NCBI GenBank assembly: GCA_900540845.1
Contig: UQHS01000004.1
Span: 69,889 to 133,888, forward strand
Length of the DNA: 64,000 nucleotides
Direction: 5' to 3'
From: an uncultured Collinsella sp.
GTDB taxonomy: Bacteria > Actinomycetota > Coriobacteriia > Coriobacteriales > Coriobacteriaceae
The notes under the pieces were generated by a model. That model was not told the DNA's origin. It did not search any database and was given only the letters and a program-made list of their open reading frames with translations. Below are positions 34,322 to 41,750 of the stretch, in pieces. Each line of letters starts with the position of its first letter. Position 1 is the stretch's first letter. Made by a program: the position numbers and the translations under genes.

Positions 34322-35455
34322 ATGAGCTTCCGTACCAACCTTCAGTATCTGCGCGCCGAGCGCCACATGACCCAGGAGCAGCTCGCCATGCTGCTTGGAG
34401 TGTCCCGCCAGTCCGTCACTAAGTGGGAGGCCGAGAAGTCCTACCCGGAGATGGATAAGCTCATCAAAATGTGCCAGATTTTCGAGTGCTCGCTCGATGA
34501 CCTGGTGCAGGGGGACGTGTCGCGCCGCGCGGCCGTGAGCCAGAGCGCCGCGGATGGCGTGCAAAACGATGGGAACGCCGTCGTCCGCGTCGAGGCTCCG
34601 CACGGGCGGAACTCGTTGTCCGACATCGGATCCGCCTTTGTGCCCGCGATCCCCGTCGGTCCCAACACGGATGTATGCGGCTATGACGAGCACATGGTCG
34701 CATTTGCCCGCAAGGTCGCACTCGGTGTGGCGCTCATCATCCTGGGGGTCGCCGCCGCGGTCTTCACCGATGAGGTCCTGCGCTCAGACGGAATCGTCCT
34801 CATGGCGTTGTTCGCGCTCGTTGCCGCTGGCTTGGGATTCCTTATTCCATCCGGCATGGAGCACGCGGCTTTTGTGGAAGCCCATCCGTATGTTGCGGAC
34901 TTTTACACCGCAGAGCAAAAGGCGGCAGAGCGTCGTCGTGCTTCGATCGCGATCGTTTCGGGTATCGTGATCATCCTTCTTGGCATCGCCGTATCGGCGC
35001 TGTTTGAGGTGGAGGCGAACGTCCAGGCATATGGCGACACGCTGATGATGGTCCTGGTCGCCGTCGGTGTTGGGGTGATTGTCCACTGGGGCATGCTGTG
35101 GGGCCGCATGGATGTCGCGGAGTACAACAAGGAGTGGCTCGAGACGGTCGAATTGAGTGCGGAGGAGCTGTCGCAGCTGGATCCCCAGAGCCGCGAGGCG
35201 TATCTGCGCGCGTGCAATCCCAAGTATCGCCGTACAGCGGCGCGCAAGAAGAGGGCTTGCGTCGTGATCATGCTCGCCTCCACCATCATCGCGCTCATCT
35301 GGCTGTTCGTCGGTGCTGCCATGGATGCGTCCGAGGGGATCGGCGGCCTGTTCTGGCTCCCGTGGGTCGTCGGTAGCTTGGGCTCCGCTATCGCCCTTAT
35401 CGTTATCGACGATGACGATGAGAATGATGCGGCTGCATGCGGCGATAGGGAGTAG
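34322..35455 (+). CDS. XRE-family regulator with multi-pass membrane domain
   Basis: A 377-aa protein. The HTH (HMTQEQLAMLLGVSRQSVTK, then WEAEKSYPEMDKLIKMCQIF) is followed by an acidic linker and at least five membrane helices from residue ~135 onward (VALGVALIILGVAAAVF, IVLMALFALVAAGLGFLI, IAIVSGIVIILLGIAVSAL). The C-terminus is acidic (IDDDDENDAA). The ATG at 34322 follows GAGAGG. Function is unknown; the shape suggests a membrane sensor that binds DNA directly. Confidence 0.82.
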   Translation: MSFRTNLQYLRAERHMTQEQLAMLLGVSRQSVTKWEAEKSYPEMDKLIKMCQIFECSLDDLVQGDVSRRAAVSQSAADGVQNDGNAVVRVEAPHGRNSLSDIGSAFVPAIPVGPNTDVCGYDEHMVAFARKVALGVALIILGVAAAVFTDEVLRSDGIVLMALFALVAAGLGFLIPSGMEHAAFVEAHPYVADFYTAEQKAAERRRASIAIVSGIVIILLGIAVSALFEVEANVQAYGDTLMMVLVAVGVGVIVHWGMLWGRMDVAEYNKEWLETVELSAEELSQLDPQSREAYLRACNPKYRRTAARKKRACVVIMLASTIIALIWLFVGAAMDASEGIGGLFWLPWVVGSLGSAIALIVIDDDDENDAAACGDRE

Positions 35456-35612
35456 AGGCGTTCGAAGACATCCGTCTGAATGAAGCGGGCGGCCTCGGGT
35501 GTGCCGGGGCCGCCCGCATTTTGCTGGGTGGTGCTGTATTGCCGGCGTGGAGCGGGCCTCAAGCTAGTGCTTGCCGTCAATTTGAAGTCTTCGGCTGCGG
35601 GCACCTTCGAGC

Positions 35613-35672
35613 CCGCATCACGAGCGCAACGCTGGCGCCCAAAAACGCTGATTCTTGACGCGCGTGATGCGG
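35613..35672. repeat. Imperfect inverted repeat, CACGAGCG type, copy 2
   Basis: CCGCATCACGAGCG and CGCGCGTGATGCGG (one mismatch) surround 32 bases with AAAAACGCTGATTCTTGA. It shares CACGAGCG, AAAACGCT and GCGGACTT with the copy at 30083. It lies between two convergent XRE genes. Confidence 0.6.
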
Positions 35673-35691
35673 ACTTCGGCAGATGCTGCCT

Positions 35692-36312
35692 CTAGTTCAG
35701 CAGCCCCCACACGGCAAAGCCGAGTGCTCCGCCGATGGCGGCTGCGGCGAAGAAGGTCAGCAAGTCGTACGCCAGTCGGTGCTTCGTCGGCCACGCGCGG
35801 CGGGGGAGCGCCCGCGGATCGCGCTCGATGCTCGCCTCGCCGTTCATGAAGGCGAGGATCTCGCGGTATGTCACCAGGTCGTTCTCGCGCTTGATGTGCT
35901 CGAGGACGGTCGCGACAACAAGCGCCGCTATCGCCGGTAGGAACGCTATGGCCGCGGCGACGCCGACGCCCCAGGTATCCTCCATCCAGTTAAACGCCGG
36001 CGACAGTATCAGTGCGAACGCCACCGCCAGCAACGCGAGCATCAGCACGGCCAGCCATAGCATCCGCGTTCCCATGCGCTTGCGATCTCTTTCGACTGCC
36101 TCTTCCATAACGGTCACGTCTCCCTTCACGAGCGTGTCTATGGAGGTGTCGAATAGGATGCTCAGCATGAGCAGACTCTGGACGTCCGGATACGTCTTGT
36201 CCCGCTCCCAGTTCGAGATCGTCTGACGCGACACGTAGAGTTTCTCGGCGAGCTGTTCTTGGAAGAGCCCCATCGCCTCGCGCCTCGTCTTTATCTGGTT
36301 GCTGATGTCCAT
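35692..36312 (-). CDS. XRE-family regulator with four membrane helices
   Basis: A 206-aa protein. The HTH is at residues 5-60 (MGLFQEQLAEKLYVSRQTIS, then NWERDKTYPD), followed by membrane helices near 87-106, 113-137 and 183-204. The C-terminus ends in a helix (IGGALGFAVWGLLN). The ATG at 36312 follows GGGAGGTG; a GTG two codons upstream overlaps that site. It is the third XRE-membrane protein in 3 kb, similar in plan but not a close copy of the others. Confidence 0.82.
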   Translation of the reverse strand: MDISNQIKTRREAMGLFQEQLAEKLYVSRQTISNWERDKTYPDVQSLLMLSILFDTSIDTLVKGDVTVMEEAVERDRKRMGTRMLWLAVLMLALLAVAFALILSPAFNWMEDTWGVGVAAAIAFLPAIAALVVATVLEHIKRENDLVTYREILAFMNGEASIERDPRALPRRAWPTKHRLAYDLLTFFAAAAIGGALGFAVWGLLN

Positions 36313-36508
36313 CGTCACCTCCCGGTCGTGAAGGAGCGTCCCGCGAACACATCGGGTGCGCTATCGAATCTGTTGTACATCATATGCGGCAAGGCCCGCC
36401 GACCGCTGCAAAAACTGTTTTGCACGGGGTTTACCTGCATGATTGTTGCTGCGATGTGTGCCATCGCCGTGGGGAGATCTGGCTTGTGGAGGCTTGCGGG
36501 GCGATGGC

Positions 36509-36862
36509 TTAGCGATGTTGTCGAGCAATCGTCCAAGTGCGCAGGCCCATGGCGGCGTAGCCGATTGCGGTATAGGCAACCCCATGGAACGCAAGGTCCC
36601 GGCTGCCCTCGACCGCGAGGGGAAACAGGAGCGCGGATCCGATTCCGAGCGCCGCGGGTATCCAGAAGAGCGTCCTCGCGGAGTTTGCGGCGAGCAGGCC
36701 GAGGGCGATCGCAGTTACGGGGAGCACGAGGTAGATCAGCGTCATCATGGCGATCATGCCGGCATCGGATGGGACGACCCTCACCAGGAGGACGGGGATT
36801 GCCCAGCAGGCGCCAACGATTGCGATCAATGCGATGAGGGACGCGCGTACGGTGACGTTCAT
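36509..36862 (-). CDS. Small four-helix membrane protein
   Basis: 117 aa with four hydrophobic helices (SLIALIAIVGACWAIPVLLV, MIAMMTLIYLVLPVTAIALG, FWIPAALGIGSALLFPLAV, YTAIGYAAMGL). The RBS TAGGAGG precedes the ATG at 36862; the frame is open further upstream without homology. No family recognised. A hairpin at 36885-36919 lies just upstream in its leader. Confidence 0.65.
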   Translation of the reverse strand: MNVTVRASLIALIAIVGACWAIPVLLVRVVPSDAGMIAMMTLIYLVLPVTAIALGLLAANSARTLFWIPAALGIGSALLFPLAVEGSRDLAFHGVAYTAIGYAAMGLRTWTIARQHR

Positions 36863-36884
36863 GGGGTACCTCCTAACGGGAATC

Positions 36885-36919
36885 GCCCCCATTCTGGCAT
36901 ACATCTTCAGAATGGGGGC
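36885..36919 (-). terminator. Hairpin in the leader of the small membrane protein gene
   Basis: A perfect 11-bp stem GCCCCCATTCT/AGAATGGGGGC with a 13-base loop, about 25 bases upstream of the start codon. It could be a terminator or attenuator; T-runs are weak. Confidence 0.45.
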
Positions 36920-37044
36920 TAAGGGGGATACCATTTCGGGGAACGGGTGCTGGCAGCTGGGAAAAGAACGGTCCCCAAAGGCGGATGCCTCCAGGGACCG
37001 GTTGGTGCGTATAGAGGGGGCGAGCTTGCCTTGGGTTGGTGTTG

Positions 37045-37138
37045 GCCCCGCCGCTCGGCTCGACTTTGGAGCGGCGGGGCTCAGCTCTGCCTCGGCGCGG
37101 CGAGGCAGAGCGCGGCTTTGCCCCGATGTCGGCCGCGC
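37045..37138. other. Three consecutive GC hairpins
   Basis: Stems GCCCCGCCGCT/AGCGGCGGGGC (37045-37080), CTCTGCCTCG/CGAGGCAGAG (37085-37110) and GCGCGGC/GCCGCGC (37110-37138) follow each other directly. They lie just past the 3' end of the 63-aa gene, so on the minus strand they may form a structured 3' end or an independent RNA. Confidence 0.5.
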
Positions 37139-37158
37139 CCGAGCCCTGTCTCCCCAGC

Positions 37159-37350
37159 TTAGCCCTCCTCGCCTTTGGGCGTGCCCTTGAACGAGGGCTC
37201 TTTCTTCGGCAGCCTTCCCGCGCGTTTGAGGGCGTCTCGCAAGATCCATTCCACCTGACCGTTGGCGCTGCGCATCTCATCGTCCGCCCAGCGTTGGACG
37301 GCATCCCAGATAGCGGGGTCTATACGGAGTGGATACTGCTTGCGTGCCAT
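37159..37350 (-). CDS. Small ribbon-helix-helix-like protein
   Basis: A 63-aa basic protein, MARKQYPLRIDPAIWDAVQRWADDEMRSANGQVEWILRDAL in pattern: a short beta strand followed by two helices as in Arc/CopG repressors. The C-terminus is Lys-rich. The ATG at 37350 follows AAGAAGG. It lies 64 bases downstream of the SPFH gene on the same strand, a pairing that suggests joint function or regulation. It may bind DNA. Confidence 0.7.
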   Translation of the reverse strand: MARKQYPLRIDPAIWDAVQRWADDEMRSANGQVEWILRDALKRAGRLPKKEPSFKGTPKGEEG

Positions 37351-37373
37351 GACGTGCCTTCTTGTCGAATGTG

Positions 37374-37395
37374 CAATTCTGCACCCGTCCCCAAA
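37374..37395. repeat. Half copy of the TGCACCCGTCCCC palindrome
   Basis: AATTCTGCACCCGTCCCCA is identical to the left arm of the element at 27671-27728, but the matching right arm is absent. It sits between the SPFH and RHH genes. Confidence 0.6.
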
Positions 37396-37414
37396 TTACT
37401 CATTGGTGTTGGGG

Positions 37415-38434
37415 TTAGTACAGCGAGCCTGTGTTGAGCACCGGGTGCGCCTCGGATTCACCGCAGAGCACCACCATGAGGTTGCTGGCCATCTGCGCCT
37501 TGCGCTCGTCGTCCAGCTCGATGGTGCCGCCGGCGGCCATCTCCTTCACGGCCATGTCGACCATGGAAACCGCGCCCTCGACGATCTTCTTGCGCGCGGC
37601 GATGACGGCCTCGGCCTGCTGGCGGCGCAGCATCGCCTGGGCGATCTCGGGGGAGTAGGCGAGGTGCGTGAGACGTGCATCGTCGACCTCGACGCCGGCG
37701 GGCGCCAGACGGTTTGCCACCTCGCGGCGTAGGGCGTCGGAGACCTCCTCGACGTTGGCGCGCAAGGTGATGGCGCCGGAGGCGTCGGATTCGTCCTCAA
37801 GATGGTCGTAAGCGTACACGCTCGCCACATGGCGCAGCGCGGTCTCGGCCTGCATGGAGACGTAGCTCTGGTAGTCGTCCACGTCGAAGAGCGCCTTGGC
37901 GGTATCGGCGACGTGCCACACCACGACGGTTGCGATCTCGATGGGGTTGCCCATTTTGTCGTTGACCTTCAGGCGCTCGCCATTCAGGGTGCGCACGCGC
38001 GTGGAGATGGTGGTGGGGTTGCCCTTGGCGGCCTTCTGCGCCGCGGCCTTGGCGGCCTTGGAATCGCTCATCTCGAGCTCGATCATCTCGCCGATCCCGG
38101 CCGATCCGCCCATGCTCTTGCTAAAGAACGGGTTGGCCCAGAAGAAGCCCTCGTCGCGGACGGTGCCCACGTACTTGCCGAACAGGATGCACACGCGCGC
38201 CTGGCCGGGCTGCAGCGAGAAGAATCCGTTGAGTGGGATGAACCACAGGCAAAACGCGAGGATGCTGAGGCCGAGCCCCCATCCGTAGACTGCGGGCGCG
38301 TCGACGCCGTCGGGCGTGCTCGCGAGCCCGATGGTGCTCCAGATAAAGAGGCCGATGATGACGATGAGCGCCACCGCCACGGCGACGAGCATGCCGTAGC
38401 CCGACTTGGCCTTGAGTTGCTTTTCCACGCTCAT
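37415..38434 (-). CDS. SPFH/Band 7 domain protein
   Basis: A 339-aa membrane protein. Two N-terminal helices (MLVAVAVALIVIIGLFIW and GWGLGLSILAFCLWFI) are followed by a Band 7 domain (NGFFSLQPGQARVCILFGKY, YQSYVSMQAETALRHVASVY) and a helical tail with RRQQAEAVIAARKKIVEGAV. Such proteins oligomerise at membranes and organise microdomains or protease complexes. The ATG at 38434 follows GAAAGGAAC. A palindrome about 115 bases upstream may control it. Confidence 0.88.
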   Translation of the reverse strand: MSVEKQLKAKSGYGMLVAVAVALIVIIGLFIWSTIGLASTPDGVDAPAVYGWGLGLSILAFCLWFIPLNGFFSLQPGQARVCILFGKYVGTVRDEGFFWANPFFSKSMGGSAGIGEMIELEMSDSKAAKAAAQKAAKGNPTTISTRVRTLNGERLKVNDKMGNPIEIATVVVWHVADTAKALFDVDDYQSYVSMQAETALRHVASVYAYDHLEDESDASGAITLRANVEEVSDALRREVANRLAPAGVEVDDARLTHLAYSPEIAQAMLRRQQAEAVIAARKKIVEGAVSMVDMAVKEMAAGGTIELDDERKAQMASNLMVVLCGESEAHPVLNTGSLY

Positions 38435-38549
38435 TGTGAGTTCCTTTCATGACTGCGCCGGCGTTTGCGTGACGTCCCCGGCGCCGCGCTCCAGATTGCG
38501 ATGGGGAGGAGGCGAGTCCCCGAGCAGTCCGTGCGACTGCTGATTGCAT

Positions 38550-38561
38550 TGTGATATCACA
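38550..38561. promoter_or_regulatory. Palindrome TGTGATATCACA upstream of the SPFH gene
   Basis: A perfect 12-base palindrome in the gap between the divergent SPFH and Mef-type genes, about 115 bases from the SPFH start. The half-site resembles those of CRP/FNR- and GntR-type regulators. Confidence 0.35.
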
Positions 38562-38652
38562 TTGAGACCAAGTCAAGGAGAATCGGATGCCGTCTCTCAT
38601 GGCATAAGTGGTTCGGGGCGCCCGGCATCTACGCTCCGTAGAGGTCTTCCTG

Positions 38653-38681
38653 TTGCATCTTGGCTCGCAAGTCCCTATAAT
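38653..38681 (+). promoter_or_regulatory. Sigma70-type promoter of the Mef-like efflux gene
   Basis: TTGCAT (38653-38658), 17 bases, then a perfect TATAAT (38676-38681). Transcription would start near 38688 and give a leader of about 140 nt with a short ORF. Confidence 0.75.
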
Positions 38682-38735
38682 AGCCCCACTCACGGCTGAA
38701 GGTTTACCTCGAGATTTGGAAAGGGGAGCTGCACC

Positions 38736-38765
38736 ATGCTTGCTTCCATGAGGATTTGGCTCTAG
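38736..38765 (+). CDS. Nine-codon leader peptide MLASMRIWL
   Basis: An ATG at 38736 with strong RBS AAGGGGAG encodes MLASMRIWL and then TAG. It lies between the promoter and the Mef-like gene, followed by a hairpin CGGTCGC-GTGA-GCGACCG at 38769-38786. The peptide resembles the streptococcal mef leader MTASMRLR (shared M-x-A-S-M-R), which stalls ribosomes with macrolides and controls downstream transcription. Here the RLR end is RIW. No clear T-run terminator is visible, so the mechanism may differ. Confidence 0.65.
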   Translation: MLASMRIWL

Positions 38766-38828
38766 CCACGGTCGCGTGAGCGACCGGTACTTCGCTGCAT
38801 ACCACCGATCGCATCAAAGGATTATTCC

Positions 38829-40079
38829 ATGACACAACCGAATCCCTGCGCTTCTTGGAAGCGCTCGCTCGCCATCGTCTGGATCGGCGAGTTCTTCTCC
38901 GTGCTCACGAGCTCCATTCTGCAGATGGGTCTCATCTGGCACGTCGCCCTCACCACCGGCTCCGCGAGCGCCCTGTCGTTCGTGAGCCTGGCGGCCTTCT
39001 TGCCCATGGCGCTCCTCGGCGCCTTCGCGGGCACCATCGTGGACCGCACGTCCATCAAGCGTCTCATGATCGGCGCCGATCTCTTCATCGCGGCCGTGAG
39101 CCTCACGCTTGTCTTCGGCTCGCTTCGGGGCGACCTCTCTGTCGCCGTTGTGGCGGCGGTGCTGTTCGTCCGTGCGCTGGGCAGCACGCTCCATACGCCC
39201 GCCTTCAACGCGCTCACACCGCTCATCGCCCCGCCCGAGGTGCTCGGCAAGCTGGCGGGCATGCTGCAGTTCATGCAGTCGGGTAGCTATATCATCGGCA
39301 ACGCCATCGCCGCGGTGGTCTACCCGGCGTTTGGTCTGACCTTCATGATCGCGCTCGATGTCGCCGGCGCGGTGCTCGCGAGCATCGCGGTGGCGACCTC
39401 CGGCATCAAGACGCCGGCGCCCGAGCGCCATACGCCCGAGGAGAACGCCGAGGCGTCGCACCACGCGGTGCGGGCCTTCCTATTGGAGACGGCCAACGGG
39501 TACCGCGAGCTCAAACGCCATCACGGTCTATTCGCCATGCTCTGGATAGGCTTCGCCTTCTCGGTCCTGTTCTCGCCCATATCCGCGCTGTTCCCGCTCA
39601 TGGTGTTCGACCATTTTGGGGGCACCACTACGCAGTCGGCTATCGCGGAGATCGCGTTCTCGGTCGGCATGATCGCGGCGAGCGGCTGGATCGGGGCGAC
39701 GGGTGGCCTTAAGAACCGCGCGCTTTCGTGCACGCTGGCCATCGGCCTCTTCGGAGCGGGCACGCTCGCGGGCGGCCTCGTGCCCCCTTCCGCGCTCGTT
39801 GTGTTTCTGGGGCTTACGTTCGCGATGGGGGTCTCGAGTCCGCTGTACAGCGCGCCGCAGATGGCGCTCATGCAGGAGCGCGTCGATCCCGAGTGCATGG
39901 GCCGCGTCTTCGGTCTGTACGGAGCGGTCTGCAGCTGGGCTATGCCCGTGGGGCTCGTCGCATCGACCTTGTTCGCGGACGCCATCGGCGTAAGCGCGTG
40001 CTTCGTGCTCATCGGTGCTGCAATGGTGATCCTAGCAGGCATCACCTGGGCGATCCCGAGCATCCGCAAGATTGGGTAG
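38829..40079 (+). CDS. MFS efflux protein, Mef (macrolide) type
   Basis: A 416-aa, 12-helix major facilitator. The start, SWKRSLAIVWIGEFFSVLTS, SILQMGLIWHVALTTGSASA and SLAAFLPMALLGAFAGTIVD, follows the plan of Mef proteins (MFS DHA3 family), including the RxSIKRLMIGAD loop. Macrolide export is the best guess because of the leader peptide; other drugs are possible. The ATG follows AAAGGA. No msrD/mel ABC-F partner follows; a strong terminator does. Confidence 0.82.
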   Translation: MTQPNPCASWKRSLAIVWIGEFFSVLTSSILQMGLIWHVALTTGSASALSFVSLAAFLPMALLGAFAGTIVDRTSIKRLMIGADLFIAAVSLTLVFGSLRGDLSVAVVAAVLFVRALGSTLHTPAFNALTPLIAPPEVLGKLAGMLQFMQSGSYIIGNAIAAVVYPAFGLTFMIALDVAGAVLASIAVATSGIKTPAPERHTPEENAEASHHAVRAFLLETANGYRELKRHHGLFAMLWIGFAFSVLFSPISALFPLMVFDHFGGTTTQSAIAEIAFSVGMIAASGWIGATGGLKNRALSCTLAIGLFGAGTLAGGLVPPSALVVFLGLTFAMGVSSPLYSAPQMALMQERVDPECMGRVFGLYGAVCSWAMPVGLVASTLFADAIGVSACFVLIGAAMVILAGITWAIPSIRKIG

Positions 40080-40133
40080 CGCTCTGGCGGAGTGCGTTTC
40101 GTTTCGGACGGCTCGTAGGGTCGCTGCGACGTG

Positions 40134-40185
40134 AAGGGTGGTCGACGGTGCGCCTGCGAGGGCGCCGTCGACCACCCTTTTGTTT
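40134..40185 (+). terminator. Strong terminator of the Mef-like gene
   Basis: Stem AAGGGTGGTCGACGG with its exact complement CCGTCGACCACCCTT, an extended GCGCC/GGCGC inner part, and TTTGTTTAA after it. Confidence 0.9.
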
Positions 40186-40336
40186 AATTCGTCTGGCCCG
40201 GCGCCGATCATCATCTGTTCGCCGGGCGATTGCGATGCCGCCGCTTGCCGATACGCGGCTCCTTACGTTGTGCGCATCCCATCGTTCTGGCAGCGTTTCC
40301 TGCAGTTAATCTCCAGAGCCCGAGGCGGTGGCCCCT

Positions 40337-40530
40337 ATGAGTAATCTGCTCGAATCCATTCTGCGCGTCGGTATGACCGTGTTCATCGTCGGCCCGCTGA
40401 TTGCGTGGGTCGCTCGCCGCGGCGCGCGCGAGCGCCGCGAGGCGACAGACGTCTTCGAGCGCTTCACGGTGCGCATGCCCGCGGGTGGTATGGGCACTGC
40501 CGGGGAACGGGCCTGCCTGTCGCTCCTCGC
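40337..40530 (+). pseudogene. N-terminal remnant of a membrane protein
   Basis: The ATG at 40337 begins MSNLLESILRVGMTVFIVGP, then LIAWVARRGARERREATDVF: one membrane helix and a basic stretch. From about 40530 the frame runs antisense into the MGMT-family gene and stays open for 1 kb with no protein character. The 3' part and natural stop appear lost. It could be a small real gene with an unusual end. Confidence 0.4.
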
Positions 40531-40534
40531 GCCC

Positions 40535-40867
40535 CTACATCACGCCCGCAGGCCAGCGGTACCGGGTGAGGTCGACTCGGCCGTCGTCGAGAAATTCGAC
40601 ACCCTCGGCTTCGAGCAGCTCACGTTGCGCCTCAGGTCCGCCAAAGGCGAAGCCCGCAGCGAGGCGGCCGTCGGCAAACACGATGCGATGGCAGGGGATG
40701 ACGCCCGGTTGAGGGTTGACGTGCAGGGCATATCCCACGTAACGGGCTCGCCTGGGCTCGCCGACGAGCTTGGCGATCTGCCCGTAGGTGGCGACCATGC
40801 CCGCGGGAACCTGTGCGACCATCTCGTAGACGCTCTCGAAGAAGCCCTCGCGGTTCTTATCAGCCAT
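40535..40867 (-). CDS. MGMT family DNA-binding domain protein
   Basis: A 110-aa protein made only of the C-terminal methyltransferase domain: FFESVYEMVAQVPAGMVATYGQIAKLVG and the active-site motif PCHRIV. The Cys is kept, so it may be a true O6-alkylguanine transferase; alkyltransferase-like proteins carry Trp there. The ATG at 40867 follows AAAGG. It lies 51 bases downstream of the HAD gene and may share its transcript. Confidence 0.83.
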   Translation of the reverse strand: MADKNREGFFESVYEMVAQVPAGMVATYGQIAKLVGEPRRARYVGYALHVNPQPGVIPCHRIVFADGRLAAGFAFGGPEAQRELLEAEGVEFLDDGRVDLTRYRWPAGVM

Positions 40868-40918
40868 CACAAACCTTTCAGTGCGCGGGTATCGGCGCGC
40901 CCGCGAGCAGCGGACGCG

Positions 40919-41749
40919 CTACGCCTCCAAGAACCGTTCAACAAGCTCCTCAAACGCGCCGTCCATGCCCGTGGTCTCGAGCACGGCGTCGCAGTGGGGG
41001 CGCACGTCGTCGGTGACGTTCGCCACGCCCACGCCGAGTCCGGCGGCCTGGATCATGGAGAGGTCGTTGGCGGAGTCACCCACCGCGATGACCTCGCTCA
41101 TGGGGATACCGAGCATCTCGGCCAGGCGCATCAGGCCGGCTCCCTTGTTCACGCCTGCGGGCATGAACTCGAGGTAGCGCTTCGAGGAGAACGTGATCTC
41201 GACGCCAAGGCGCTGCGCCAGGGGCTCAAGATCGCCCCCGAGCTTCTGCAGTGCGTCAAAGTCCCTGTTCACAAACAGGATCTTCACGATGTCGCGCCCA
41301 TCCAGGAAGGACAGGTCGGGGTGGTCTGTGCTCGAGATATGCGTCACGCCGCTGATCGAGGTGAGGTACGCACGCTCGTCGTCGTCCGCATCGGGCACGA
41401 AGACGTGTCCGTCGGCGACGTTGATGTGCATGCTAAGCCCCAGCTCAAGGCCCTTTTGATAGAGCTGCTCGGCACAGTCGCGCGAGAGTCCGCAGGTGGT
41501 GAGCGGGCAGGGGTCGCCCACGCGGTTGATAAACCCGCCGTTGTACGACAGAACGTATCCGCCTTCGAGCAGCGACGCATCGACGGCTGCGAAATTGTGC
41601 ATGATGGACGAGTACCAGCGCCCGCTTGAGGGGACGAACAGAACCCCCAGCTCCTTCATGCGCTTGAGCGCGCGGATGTTCACCTCGGGGATGGCGTGAT
41701 TGGAGTCGAGGAAGGTCTCGTCCATATCGCTTGCAACAAGGCGGTACAT
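40919..41749 (-). CDS. HAD hydrolase, Cof subfamily
   Basis: A 276-aa soluble phosphatase. Motif I is ASDMDETFLDSN near the N-terminus, motif II FVPSSGRWYSS, and motif IV AVGDSANDLSMIQAAG near the end; a class IIB cap lies between. Typical substrates are sugar phosphates or FMN. The ATG at 41749 lies one base after the trpS stop (TAG-C-ATG), so translation is coupled. Confidence 0.87.
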   Translation of the reverse strand: MYRLVASDMDETFLDSNHAIPEVNIRALKRMKELGVLFVPSSGRWYSSIMHNFAAVDASLLEGGYVLSYNGGFINRVGDPCPLTTCGLSRDCAEQLYQKGLELGLSMHINVADGHVFVPDADDDERAYLTSISGVTHISSTDHPDLSFLDGRDIVKILFVNRDFDALQKLGGDLEPLAQRLGVEITFSSKRYLEFMPAGVNKGAGLMRLAEMLGIPMSEVIAVGDSANDLSMIQAAGLGVGVANVTDDVRPHCDAVLETTGMDGAFEELVERFLEA

Positions 41750-41750
41750 G

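Noticed and set aside
40328..41629. 433-codon plus-strand frame over the MGMT and HAD genes
   Set aside because: Only the first ~60 codons look like protein; the rest is antisense of two clear minus-strand genes.
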